Shown in pieces: positions 11,522-22,213 of a DNA stretch of 35,040 nucleotides (its first letter is position 1; every line of letters starts with the position of its first letter). The position numbers were made by a program, and so were the translations under genes. The stretch is from NCBI GenBank assembly GCA_003427395.1, contig BFEA01000064.1, forward strand, positions 3,551,138 to 3,586,177. The letters are read 5' to 3'. Below the pieces are notes generated by a model. It was not told where the DNA came from, ran no database searches, and saw only the letters and a program-made list of their open reading frames with translations. This stretch comes from Chara braunii (Eukaryota > Streptophyta > Charophyceae > Charales > Characeae).

Positions 11522-12349
11522 TCTGCAATGACTTGCTGGTTCCACTGGCCTGTAGCCTCTCTCATCGAGGTTGTACCATAGGTAGGATAGATTCATAATT
11601 TTGTTTGGCTGAGGGCTAACCGAGAGACCTACCTGTAAGGAAAATTCGAGAGGGACATAACTGCAAATTTGGGAAAATAAAGGCCCGTACTAACTAGAAT
11701 TTCCTACAGCTACCCTTACTGCGAATGGCAGGCCCGAGCTACCCCTAGGACATACAGGCCCTACAGGCCTAAGCTGATAGACGGTCCTATAGCCTATAGT
11801 CGGGTAGGGAGAGGCCCTGGGGGCCGAAACTGAAACGGTACTGGTCGGTCCAGTCAGTCCGGTCTAGGTCGTGTCTAGGCTAGTGTAGGTTATAGATAGG
11901 ATGAGGACATCGGTTTGGGGCTTTTGGCAGTTGGTACCGTGTACATCGCTGCTGTACAACGGGTGAACTGGAGGTGGTGACAACTTCAACGTTGAAGGAG
12001 ACCGACATAGCCGGACCTCCGAAGCGTCGGACATACTTGGGGCCTGCGCTGTACTCTAATAGCATGCGGGGCTGTACAGAGGTTCGGGCTTTCTGAAGTC
12101 TGCTGGAGGCAGAAGAAGTTGGTGCCTTGCTGGACCCTCCCCCGTAGTAGGGTTACAAGGTGTGTGGCGCTGCAGCCATAGCTGCAGCTTCTTCCTCAGA
12201 GATCATCTTGTCAGGAGAGGTGGCGCTGCTGCAGACTTCAACCTGGGAAGTCATTGGGCACTTCATCATCATCAGACACTGTGGCGCTGGTCTTCTTCTT
12301 CATCCTCTGAGAAGCGCTTGGCCTCAAAGGCCTGTTTCAGGGTGGCGCT
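11522..12349 (+). mobile_element. Truncated 3' LTR of the plus-strand element
   Basis: It is colinear with 3460-4349 from TCTGCAATGACTTGC to the ...GGTGGCGCT word, lacking the extra 66-bp unit. Similarity stops abruptly at about 12349, so the last ~440 bp (equivalent to 4350-4786) are missing. The sequence after the break starts with a perfect 14-bp inverted repeat. Because the 3' end is lost, target-site duplications of this element cannot be checked. Confidence 0.85.
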
Positions 12350-12396
12350 CAACAACACTTTTGAGCGACAGGAAGCTTGTTCCAAAAGTGTTGTTG
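12350..12396. repeat. 14-bp perfect inverted repeat at the LTR break
   Basis: CAACAACACTTTTG (12350-12363) and CAAAAGTGTTGTTG (12383-12396) are exact reverse complements around a 19-nt spacer. It abuts the point where the 3' LTR stops matching its 5' partner. Confidence 0.85.
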
Positions 12397-13125
12397 TCAT
12401 CATCATGAATCTTGAGCAGACAACTCTTATTCCAGGCTTACTTAAAACTTCATTATGCAATAACCCGCTCAAATATGCCTATGTCATCGGCCAAGGGGGC
12501 CACCCACAGACCACAGTTCGGCCTCAACAAGGCCCTGCATCCAACTGTGAGAAACAAGGCCCCTGAAACGAGGCTTCAGAGGCCCTGCGCTCGACAGTTG
12601 ACCGAAGTCAACTGTAACTCGGAATATTGAGGCTAAGGAGTCAAAGTCTGCACGGACCTCAGTCCAGGCCACCGATCAGACACACACGTGGCTGTACGGA
12701 GGTATCAATGCAACATTTGGTCCAAGTGGAAGTTTGTAACTGTACGCGATTAAGGCCATCGACTGTGAGTCAATTTGAGCCTTTGTACGTGAGAGACCAG
12801 AGGCTGGTCAACGACGTCAACACTATTTATTGACCCAGCCCCTGGGGGTCAACATTCAGTCCTGGACTTGCCGCTTGACGCTGGCACGAAGCTGGTTGGA
12901 TGCTGCCTTGATGCTCGCAAGATGCTGGCATTGTGCGACGACGACGCGAGACTACTGCATTGCGCCTGGTGCCTCTCTGCTTTTGGGCGCCAACAGTCTT
13001 CTTGGTAGCTGACGTGGCACTTGCCACGCTGTCTTCGACATTGCTGATGTGGCGCATGCCACACAGTCTTCGGTACAGATTGGGGAGTCAACGAGAAGGG
13101 TGATCAGGGCTTGTGAGATTGGGTC

Positions 13126-13162
<37 letters not shown>

Positions 13163-13518
13163 CTTACATGTGATGATGATGTTGACATTGCGCGGTGCTG
13201 TGAAGTCTTCATGAGATATCAGTGCCTACATGGCACTATGCTGTGATAGAATCTTGTCAGACTTGTTCTGGGATACTATTTGCTGATGTGGACGAGGGGA
13301 AGCGCCAGAAGGAGGACTGGTATATGAGGGGTTTTTATCTCTGATGACATTGATGGTTACTTTCTCTTCCACACACTAAGTCTATTCCTCCCTCGTATCA
13401 GCTTCGTCCTATGGTTATGAGACATTGTACGACCGATCACATTTCATGATTATTGGAGACATGTATCAGCACCGAGTCATCTTGTATGTCGACACTTGAC
13501 GAGTTTCTCTCCTGACTG
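12397..13518. other. Unassigned region with small hairpins and (GA)n
   Basis: No gene was recognised. A 35-bp unit is present twice at about 13011-13079, each with a GTGGC-4 nt-GCCAC hairpin followed by GTCTTCG. A (GA)n microsatellite lies at 13128-13159. The part next to 13521 may be the leader of another minus-strand element, because a PBS-like word sits at 13521-13530; no gag or pol was found in it. Confidence 0.45.
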
Positions 13519-13520
13519 GG

Positions 13521-13530
13521 TCTGATACCA
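13521..13530 (-). promoter_or_regulatory. PBS-like site next to the minus-strand 3' LTR
   Basis: On the minus strand this reads TGGTATCAGA, matching the first 10 bases of the plant initiator tRNA-Met PBS, one nucleotide after the LTR terminus. A 3' LTR should be followed by host flank, so this suggests that a second element interior once followed the same LTR in tandem. Confidence 0.6.
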
Positions 13531-13531
13531 A

Positions 13532-14914
13532 TGTTACGATCCTGGCCAATTTCGAAGTATACATTCATCAGAAAGTACAATGTCGTCCAATATGCAAAAA
13601 TAAATGAATGAACTTGAGAGGAGAGAAAGGGAAAGAAGAAGAAGAAGAAGTAAGAAAGAAGAAGTACGAAAGAAGAAGAAGATGATGTACACCAGCATAG
13701 ACCAAAGATAAGGCTCTTCTTCTTCGCCAACCAATCTCCTCCTCCTTATCCCGTCCCCTACTTATTCAAACAAGAAATAACAATAATAATGTTGAATGGC
13801 TGAACGAGAATCAATGTCTGAATCCCACCTCTACTGCAGGCACAACATGAGGTCCACCATAGCCATGGCCACCCTTCTCCTTCCTCTCAAATGTAGGCTG
13901 AGGCTATGGAGAACTATTGAGGGCTAACCCTCCTATCCAAAGGACAACCCAAGGCAACTATGTCGCTGCTTTCCTGTGCAAAGGACAACGCAAAGCAGCT
14001 ATGTCGTTGCTCACTAGGCCACCATGCCTGTCTCTGCCCCGAGCTTCCTTGGTGCGGCACTACCCGACCGGAGGTCTTCCAGATGCAGCGCCTAACAAGG
14101 TGATGAAGATGGTGTTCACCATAGCCAGGTAGGTACCTCGCCACTCTCCTCCTTAGTCCCCTTCTCCCTCCTTCTCCTACCGGTAGAGCTCCACCATACC
14201 CAAGGTGGAAGCTCCCGGCTTCTTCATCCTAGCAGCCCTATAGTGCCCAACGCTACTCCAGCCAGCGCTCCAGCAGCGTGTTGCCAAACTTGCACACTGA
14301 AGAATGAGGCCGGGCTCTTCCCTCGGCCTCTTGATATAGCGGCCTACTTGCCTCTTGGGCGGCGACTTCCAGGCCGCGCTGCCTCCCAAGCAACCGGTAC
14401 CTCCTCCCTTTCTGAGGGAAACATCATTGCAGACTCTGATATTGCACGTGCAAGCTCTAGACTCAGACTGGATGGACTGGTACCGGCCTAGACCTAGCCT
14501 ACCGCTACTGGGCCTCTAAAAATGCCAACTTTGTGTTCTTCTGCTCAGCCTCGAGTACGCGATACTTCTACTGCTACTGGGTGCGGTACCGGCCTACTTG
14601 CTACTTGAGTGTTTGTCCGCTGCTCTAAGCACCGCGGGCCCCTGGCTCCGCAACTTGAGTGTTTTCCCTCTTACAAACCTCAATGCCACGGCCACAGGTA
14701 AGTACCGGGCTTGCCAAACACGCAAGTACCCTTGCCGGTCACACACACACTCATACCGACAAGCACTCAGACAGGCACGCAGGTCAACAAGCACGCACAC
14801 ACAAAGACTTGGAAAACTCAGCAAAACGTGGGAATCTCAGCAAGGCATCCATTCCATCGGCAGAACTCCAAAAATCAGCAGTGTTCTCAATCTGTGTTAC
14901 GACAGGTCATTACA
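13532..14914 (-). mobile_element. Putative 3' LTR of the minus-strand Ty3/gypsy element
   Basis: On the minus strand it starts TGTAATGACCTG, directly after a polypurine tract, and ends ...GGATCGTAACA, giving TGT...ACA ends and a length of 1.38 kb, like the other element's LTR. Its last 325 bp (13532-13856) recur at 28646-28969 beside the 5' PBS, with many substitutions and small indels. The proximal ~1.06 kb has no second copy in the window, so the LTR extent rests on the PPT and the terminal dinucleotides. Short frames inside show no known domain. Confidence 0.6.
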
Positions 14915-14917
14915 CTA

Positions 14918-14930
14918 CCCCCCCCCTCTC
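14918..14930 (-). promoter_or_regulatory. Polypurine tract of the minus-strand element
   Basis: The minus strand reads GAGAGGGGGGGGG then TAG, followed at once by the LTR start TGTAATGACC. It lies about 30 bp after the end of the pol tail (14959), the expected place. Confidence 0.75.
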
Positions 14931-15085
14931 AAGAGCGAGGTCCCTTCGAGCGAGTTACTCACTCAGAGTCCCTGCATAATGCATCATAGGCGTAAATGGC
15001 AAAGAGAGATCGCGTAGGTTCCGTAGGAGTAAGGGTAGTTGTGAATCTAGGTTGCTGTTCGGAGCTAGTCAGTCGTTCATATGCG

Positions 15086-15129
15086 TTGACGACTCGCGGG
15101 GCCCCCCTTGACGACTCGTGGGGCCCTCT
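15086..15129. repeat. 22-bp tandem duplication in the pol tail
   Basis: Units 15086-15107 and 15108-15129 both begin TTGACGACTCG and continue into a G/C-rich run, differing at three positions. As 22 is not a multiple of three, the duplication moves the reading frame and creates an early stop in the minus-strand pol tail. Confidence 0.85.
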
Positions 15130-15756
15130 GCAGCAAATCTTTCTTAGCAATCCAATAAAAGTCATTCAATGGGTGGCATAGAAAATGAACTTTACATTGT
15201 CTGTTTCTCCCTTTTCCACTGTGCTCGACAATTCTATCAACCTCGTGACCGCCCTTGATTGCGCGAGGAATCATTGATTCTCGATACGGAAGAGTTTCCG
15301 GTGGTTCATACGGGAATAACTTCGACGCGTGAGAGATTGGGTACGTGCGCAGATGAGGAGGCACGTCGATCGTGCAAGGACCAAATGAATCATCCCCTAC
15401 TTGGTTCAACACCTTCCACGGACCATAGTACTGAGGAAGAAGTTTTCGTGATGCTCCTTCAGAAAACTCAGACATTTTGACCCAGACATAACTTCCCACT
15501 GTAAAGGTTCAGGCTGGCGCTTTTTGTTAGCATGTTTAATCATGGCATTGTGTTGCCTTTCCATAGCTGCGACATCAACTTTGAGCAAGCGATCAAACTT
15601 AGCACTGTAGCCTGGCTGACCAGGTGTTAGGTCAGGTGGCTGGTCAAGAAACAGATAGGATAGGGGATTGTGAATTTGCCACCCAAGGTGCAGCAGATTA
15701 GGTGTCATCCCTGTGGAGGAGTGTATGGAGTTGTTGTACAGTCCTTGCACAATCGG

Positions 15757-15851
15757 CAATTCCTCATCCCAAGAGTTCTGATCAGGCACAATTAGAGCTC
15801 GGAGAAGTTGGATCACAGTCTGGTTGACCTCCTCGGCCAGTCCATTGGCTT
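15757..15851. repeat. 95-bp sequence identical on both sides of the gap (left copy)
   Basis: Identical base for base to 16092-16186. It ends exactly where the N run starts. It encodes the integrase segment around the catalytic Glu. Confidence 0.95.
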
Positions 15852-16091
15852 NNNNNNNNNNNNNNNNNNNNNNNNNNNNNNNNNNNNNNNNNNNNNNNNN
15901 NNNNNNNNNNNNNNNNNNNNNNNNNNNNNNNNNNNNNNNNNNNNNNNNNNNNNNNNNNNNNNNNNNNNNNNNNNNNNNNNNNNNNNNNNNNNNNNNNNNN
16001 NNNNNNNNNNNNNNNNNNNNNNNNNNNNNNNNNNNNNNNNNNNNNNNNNNNNNNNNNNNNNNNNNNNNNNNNNNNNNNNNNNNNNNNNNNN
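15852..16091. other. Assembly gap (240 N), probably spurious
   Basis: A run of 240 N separates two identical 95-bp flanks. Collapsing the gap and one flank gives a continuous integrase frame, so the two contig ends most likely overlap and no sequence is missing. Confidence 0.9.
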
Positions 16092-16186
16092 CAATTCCTC
16101 ATCCCAAGAGTTCTGATCAGGCACAATTAGAGCTCGGAGAAGTTGGATCACAGTCTGGTTGACCTCCTCGGCCAGTCCATTGGCTT
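16092..16186. repeat. 95-bp sequence identical on both sides of the gap (right copy)
   Basis: Right-hand partner of 15757-15851; it begins at the first base after the N run. Confidence 0.95.
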
Positions 16187-16752
16187 CGGGATGTCGGGCA
16201 GACGTCATCTTGAGTTTGATGTCATAGATCTGGGAGGTGAAGTCCTTCCAATCTGCACTTATGAACCTAATGTCCCGGTCACTAACAAGAGTTTTCTGGG
16301 GCCCACATTGCAGAATGTACCTTTTGTGAAACTCCTTGATCACAAGGTTAGTTGGGGCGTGAGGTGGTAATGGGATCAAATTCAAAAACTTTGAAAAGCA
16401 GTCAATGATCACCATGACTTGTGAATATCCGTTCCTGCTCTTTTTTCCCATGTCCGTGAAGTCGATGGTAAGAGACTCACCCAGGCCATCAGGAATAGGA
16501 AGAGGATGCAGCAGCCCATAGGGCTTCTGCCGAGATGGTTTGATGCGTTGACAGACTTCACACTCAGCCACAAACTTTCGTGTCGTTTCTTTCATTCTAG
16601 GCCATACAAACTTTTGCAATAGACTTTTGTATGTCTTTTCAAAACCCAAGTGTCCACTCCGGCCATGAGGCAAGTCCAAGAAGTGAGTACGGATAGGCTC
16701 ATGGTTGGGCACACACAGTCGGTCGTACTTCCCGTTGTAGGTGTGAATACCC

Positions 16753-16757
16753 TTACA
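16753..16757. repeat. Target-site duplication TTACA, left copy
   Basis: TTACA here and at 23161-23165 flank the 6.4-kb insertion. Removing the insertion and one copy joins the minus-strand pol frame without a break (HEC on one side, GIHTYNGKY on the other). Confidence 0.85.
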
Positions 16758-19700
16758 AGGGTATCCGCCCTGGTTTTTGCAAGTGACAGGAAATAGGTTT
16801 CGTTTAAAGTTTAAGTATTCCGCGCGGGGCGCGGCTGCGTTCGTGATTTACGTCAGGCTGGATGGTTGACTAGAGCAAAGAGTGTGTGGGAGCGCAGACT
16901 TCAGGCGCGCGTGATCTGTTTTCCCTTTGATGATCGTGAAAGTCGGCGTTGGTCGCCGGCCAGATCTTTTATTTCTGATCAAACTAGGATTAAAAAGATT
17001 ATGTCTCGTTTGATTGATGCGCTTGCCTGTGACTTGTGCGTACATGCGGAGAACGACATCGACAATGAGGCGACCTTGAAGTATTTTCAGTAAGATTCGC
17101 GTGTTGCAAAGTACCTGTTTATTTAGGTGTCCGTTAATACTAGACCCAACCTTGGTCTTGTCGCTATTGGTTATGACATCGGATTTTCATCAGAGAAGTT
17201 CAGGGATCGAGATTGAGTGGCGACGACGCGGGGATATTAGAGTTACGCACAGGAGACCGAGCGGTTGAGGGCCCGACGGGGCTATCCCCCTTGGTTTTGA
17301 CGTCAGCGGCGTTGGAATGGGGCTGGCATTTTCTTTTTCCTCGATTCGTCATATTCTAACGATTAAAAATTTCTAAATATTTTATTATCCAATGTCGTAA
17401 TATTATTACTTTTATGCTCCAGGCGTTTTCTTGGCTCGAACGAGGCGCCAAACTTTTAAGGCCGTCACGGCAGTCAAGGGTTTTGAGCGTGCATCCCCCT
17501 GTGTTTTGACCCGCGGGTTTTTGTGTGTTCGAGATGCTGGCGAAAAATTCTCAACCTTGCTCGTCCGGAAGTCGGACCGAGGAGCCTCGACGTGGGTACG
17601 GGCCAAGGAGTGATTAGCCCATAAGGCTGAAGGGGCCTGTTGCGGGCCTACCATCCGCTGACCAGCCGTCTGCGATGGGAGGTTGGGTGTGAGCATGCCC
17701 CAAGCTGAGAGCAAGGGGTAAGGACAGTGGCCGTAGTGCCCAGGCTGCTATTCATACGACACCCTTCTCCACGTAAGGCGCGCAACGCGCCCTTAATACG
17801 GGATTTCCACATGTCCTAGGACCAATTGACCCATGACCAAGCGCTGATTCAGGTAACCGACCGGAGACTTACCTATCGACAGTGAGGCAAGGGGGGAGAG
17901 CATAGGTGATAGGGTGTGTGGAAAAGATCCGCTGGTGAAAGCACGTAGCGGTTTAAACGTGGCATTCGTATGACGGATCTGAGTATAGAGATGAGAGACT
18001 TATCGAATCGTAGTGGTTCTCTCGTCCAACATTTTTTTTGCGCAGGCGGATGGGCGCATCATGTAGTGTTGAGCGCTACCGATCATTACCAACAACGGGG
18101 AATTGCGTGAGCCGCAGGAAGAAATTTGGAGCCACGACAGTAACCGCGGTGAAGGCAAAAGGAATCAAGACCGGAGAGTGCGCCCGATGCACACAGAGAA
18201 GGAAGTGAGTGGCGACGAGGAGGACGACGGGCAAACGCAATTTTGACAGAGAAGGACAAGAAATTCTCTCTCGTTCGGAGGGCGATTTCGGCGCGAGGGG
18301 AGCTGATTTTGGGGTATTTGGGTAGGACCAACCGAATGGTGACACTAGAATTAGTAGAAGGTTAGTAAATCGAGAGCTAGAGAAGAAATGGAGTGCGCAG
18401 GAGAGTCGAGGTAACGATTATGGTAGGAACGAAGTTTGTCTAGCTCGACCGTTCCGCGAGTCGATTGGTAGCGTTAGTTTGACGTATAGACCATTAGGAA
18501 AGGAGGTAATATAAATTTTTACTGCGTGAGAGTGCCGGGTGTGTAGAAGTGGAGGGAGCGGACGATGGAATCCTTACTCGATCGTCGATAGGTTCAAGTG
18601 AGTAGAGATGTTATTCCAGGGTTACAAGGTAGAACGACCCAGACTTGAAGTCAAAGTTAGTTGCGGGATGGTCAGAAAGAAGTCAGTGCAAAGATAGACT
18701 GTGCGGAAAGGCGGTGATAGTGGTCATTACTCGGCTCGATACGTAAGAAGTGGCGGATGTATCTGGCCATATTTTGCGATCGATTCACAATTTTTTCTCA
18801 TTTCAATGCGCTTCGGGTGGTAGTGTCTTTCATTCAAAGTCGACTCTGCTCATCCTTGAGTAAGAAAGAGAGGGAGAGAAAGCGTTGGGAAAATAAAGGT
18901 GAGGAGACGGACTAACCTGGCCGATGGAAGCCATGCGCAATACTGCGCCGACAACCCCCATGTTCGGCCGGAGGTTTCACTTCGGGATTAGTGCGCCTCG
19001 TCGAGAGAAGTAAGCGTGTAGTAGGCCACAAGGGCGGAGACCAACCTTGGGTCGTTGCCTCACTCATCCCATCAATCCGAGTCAGAAAGGGTTACCTTGA
19101 AAGTTGGCGTATGGGAGGTGCCGAAGTAGAGTTACGGTGCCAACCAGAGAGCGGGCACGCGAGCGGGGCAAAGCATACTCACTTGGCTAGGGCGTATCCG
19201 GGATCACAAAAAGGGAATAACAACCAAAGAGTCGGGCGTGGAGCCAGCAACCTCCCTCTATCTCGCTACGTGAAAGACAGTGAAGTGGGGGTCGTGTCTT
19301 TCCCCCGAGTGAGGCGAGCTCATCTCATTGGGCGAAAGGGTGAGGGAACAGTAGCAGGCCTGAGGAGTCGCCTGCCGGCCAAAAAATTGCTCACTAAACT
19401 AAGAGGAGTGGTTGCGGCTGAGCCACGGAGTTTAGGAGTTCACTGATTGGATAAACATGCTTCTCATTCTGCCGTGTCAGGCGGTATGAATCTGGTAGAA
19501 AGACTGGCCAACTAATTTGAGTGATGCCCAATCCCTTGGAAGGAGTGGAGCGGGAGGTAAGTTGCGGGCTTGCGGGCTTATAAGTGGCCAGTGACGTTCG
19601 GTCACGAATTGCGGCGGATTGAACTTGTGAGAAGGAAGGAAGGGATGGCTGTTGCATAGCCTTTGCAGTTTTGTGACTATCAGACGTTACCACTGCTCGC

Positions 19701-20205
19701 TGACTGTCCAACACAGTCTTAAGGTGCAGTTGTGGTGCCTCGGCTGAACACACCAAGTTCGTGCTACGCAGTGCATTATGACTCTTGTTGTACTATCGCG
19801 TTATGCATTACTGAGCACGGTACCTTGCTGCTATGCACGGTTGGTGTGCGCACAATAGTCAAGTTGAATGTTACTACGGTTTATCCGTGTTTCGCACAGA
19901 GCACAGAATTTGCGGAAGCTTATTGTTGCAAGTTGGTAGGTCGCTAGAGAGTCTAAATAAGCGGTGGGATATAAGATTGACCAAGGTTGCTGTGTATTTG
20001 GCCATCATTGCGGGGCCCTCCGGTGATTGGAGATTACGAGGCCCTCTCCCGGGAGTTGAGTCGGTCCCTCTCTTGTATCTCGAGAGTCTGAAACCCCTTA
20101 CTTTTGCCCTTCTCAGTCTCAGTCTAATCCTGATCAGAGAGGAAGGTGGCAGGCGGGATTGCAACCCGTAGGACCGCAACAAGACTCTGTGGGGAGTCTT
20201 CTCTA

Positions 20206-20296
20206 ATTAAAAGTAAACTTGTGGCAAGAAGGGCGGGTTGGATCTTGAGCTAAAGTTGATCGGTTCAACTATATGCAACCTTAAAAAACTAAGTGC
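20206..20296 (+). repeat. Duplicated structured module, copy 1
   Basis: Starts ATTAAAAGTAAACTTGTGG and ends ACTAAGTGC. It matches 20861-20952 with about nine differences, nearly all transitions. The two copies bracket hairpins 1 to 6 of the family at 20381-20835. Confidence 0.85.
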
Positions 20297-20380
20297 TTGA
20301 CTGAAAGCAGATTACGGGATTGCATCTGGGGGAAGGTTGGGAGGAAGGCAGTTTTGCTTGTCTGGCTTGGTCAACTAAAG

Positions 20381-21113
20381 GTTGGCTCCATAAGTTTGGG
20401 GAGGCCCAGTGCTATGTTTATTTTTGAATTGTCTGGAGAACCATACATGTTCCATAAGTTTGGGTGGTCTGGTTTCTCTGACTTGTGAGGGCTGACTATG
20501 ATTGACTTTTCAGGGACCAAGCATGTTCCATAAGTTTGGGTGTGGCTTGATTGCCTTGTTTACTTTGGGTTTCTTTCAGTTTCTTTTGGTCCTGAACGAG
20601 GAGGTCTGAGCATGTTCCATAAGTTTGGGTGGCCCAGCCTCTTCCTGCTTTGGCTTTAAAAGAAAGAATCAGGCGGAGGACCAGACATGTTCCATATAAG
20701 TTTGGGTGGTCTTGGTCGAATGCCACGCACATGCTGGAACCAAAAGGTTATAAATTAACTATACTTTATTATTATTCTATTTATGAACAGGCTAGTCAGA
20801 CAGTGTTCCATAAGTTTGGGTGGTCTGACTATAGCTTATCACAAACTGAAGAGAGTATTGATTAAAAGTAAATTTGTGGTAAGAAGGGGCAGGCTGGATC
20901 TTGAGCTGAAGTTGATCGGTTCAGCTATATGCAGCCTTAGAAAACTAAGTGCAGACAATTATATATAACTTGGCTATTTTAAACAGTTCAGGGCGACAAG
21001 GGTGGCCTAGTCATGTGCCCAAGGAGGAGAAAAGTTGTTGTGCCCTGTGTTTGTGTATATTCAATGGCTAAGCTAGACATGTTCCATAAGTTTGGGTGGT
21101 CTAGCTTTATGCC
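20381..21113 (+). ncRNA. Family of seven hairpins with a conserved 20-nt loop
   Basis: The loop ATGTTCCATAAGTTTGGGTG recurs with little change at 20447, 20523, 20612, 20687 (TA inserted), 20802 (one extra base) and 21079; a diverged core occurs at 20388. Flanking arms differ between copies but pair with each other. Examples are AGTCAGAC/GTCTGACT at 20794/20823, AAGCTAGAC/GTCTAGCTT at 21070/21099, GACCAGAC/GTCTTGGTC at 20679/20709, and GAGAACCATAC with GTCTGGTTTCTC at 20436/20467. Weaker arms flank copies 3 and 4. Inside the loop, UCCA can pair with UGGG around UAAGUU. Spacing is irregular (64 to 276 bp) and intervening DNA is dissimilar, so it is not a plain satellite. Transcription and function are unknown; strand is assumed. 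Confidence 0.65.
20861..20952 (+). repeat. Duplicated structured module, copy 2
   Basis: Partner of 20206-20296. It can fold as two nested helices: AGGCTG (20891) with CAGCCT (20932), enclosing AGCTGAA (20904) with TTCAGCT (20920). In copy 1 the outer helix has a T-A pair in place of C-G (GGTTG/CAACC), a compensated change, while the inner helix carries two mismatches. Confidence 0.8.
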
Positions 21114-21399
21114 TTATGTAAGTTGGGGATAAAGGGATAAATCATCTGAAGGATTACGAACTATTGTCTGATGAGGTTGACTTGGGGATGGTGAGAGTAA
21201 TTACCTTTGTGGTTTGGTCTTGCATGTAGCTAAATGAGGTTGCTACTTAGTCTGAGTTTCAGTTTTAACAGGTAGTTGTTTTAGTTGCTCGCCACGTGCT
21301 AGAGTCATAGGAGTTAGTTCAATTTTTGCATTTTCTGAGCTAACTTTCTTTTACTTAGGTCAAATCTCGCATTTTCTGGGATCATTTTTTTATATACTT

Positions 21400-21965
21400 G
21401 GCTTTGTATAAATCTTGGCAAGCTACTTTCTCTACGGGAAGCACTGCCAAAATTTATGCAAATCCAAGGAGTTAGTCAAATTTTGGATTTTCAAAGTTCA
21501 AGGCGTCTAAATTTCATATATGGCTTAGTAGAAGTCTGGAAAGCCTCCTTTTCTAAAGGGAGTGATGCCCAAATTTTTACTAATTCATGGAGTTAGACAA
21601 AACTGGACCTTGAGGAGCCAAAGTTATCTTAGTTTCTGAACTTAGCTTTGTATAAATCTTGGAATAACACTTTTTTTAAGGCAGTGTTGCTGAAATTCCG
21701 ACAAATCTAAGAATCGGTTAAATTTTGTCTTGGTTGAACTCAAGTTTTGGTTTTGAGTTCATATTTGAGTTAGTATAATTATGGAAAGTCTGTTTTTCTA
21801 AAGGGAGTGATGCCCAAATTTTTACTAATTCAGGGAGTTAAACAAAATTTGACCTGCTAGAGTTAGAGATTATTTCAGTCTTTATATTCGAGCTAGTATA
21901 AAATATGAAAATGCATTTTTCCTAAGGGAAGCACTGCCGAAATTTTCTTAGTTTAAAGGAGATAG
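21400..21965. repeat. Degenerate ~122-bp tandem array, about five units
   Basis: Units start near 21402, 21522, 21643, 21768 and 21891 with words such as GGCTTTGTATAAATCTTGG. Each carries a TTTTCTAAAGGGAGTGATGCC-like block, then an AAATTTT block and GGAGTTA. Units two and four are nearly identical over the GGGAGTGATGCCCAAATTTT part. 21114-21399 before it shows nothing recognisable. Confidence 0.75.
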
Positions 21966-22213
21966 GTTATATCTTCACAGGTGGCGATTCTGGTGATCCA
22001 CTCTGTACGAAGGAGATTCTGTCGGGATATACCTTTGCTTTGGGCACTTGCTTAGGGGTAGACTGAGGCTTAGTTAAGTAAAATGATTCTTGGTGAGATC
22101 GTGATATGGAGATTACTCTCGATTTGGACTCATAGATTTAGCTTGGGGATTTGCCTGTCTTGTGTTATAGGTCCTCTTGAACGTTTGATTCGAAATCAGA
22201 ACTAGATTCAGCT

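Larger units (their letters stand above)
14959..16757 (-). pseudogene. Broken pol, 3' part: integrase and C-terminal tail
   Basis: On the minus strand this continues pol from the interruption at 16757. Seen in order: a zinc finger with H..H and CEVC (about 16680-16555); DFTDMG with the first catalytic Asp intact (about 16463); SDRDIRF with the second Asp (about 16275); HPEANGLAEE with the Glu (about 16166); then NNSIHSS; and a C-terminal GPWKVL / DVPPHLRTYPISHASKLFPY domain (15430-15290). A short chromodomain-like stretch, VHFLCHPLNDFYWI, follows. A frameshift lies near 15490. A 22-bp tandem duplication at 15086-15129 shifts the C-terminal tail, which otherwise runs to a TGA at 14959. A 240-N gap lies inside. 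Integrase inserts the element cDNA into chromosomes; this copy is not translatable as one chain. Confidence 0.88.

Noticed and set aside
18991-19446. 151-codon frame in the 6.4-kb insertion
   Set aside because: No domain, biased Arg/Gly/Ser composition and no supporting signals; probably chance in G-rich DNA.
20381-21113. Reading the conserved CCATAAGTTTGGG motif as a degenerate telomere repeat or a CRISPR-like array
   Set aside because: Spacing is irregular, the spacers are not of uniform size, and the complementary arms point to hairpins. The genome is eukaryotic.
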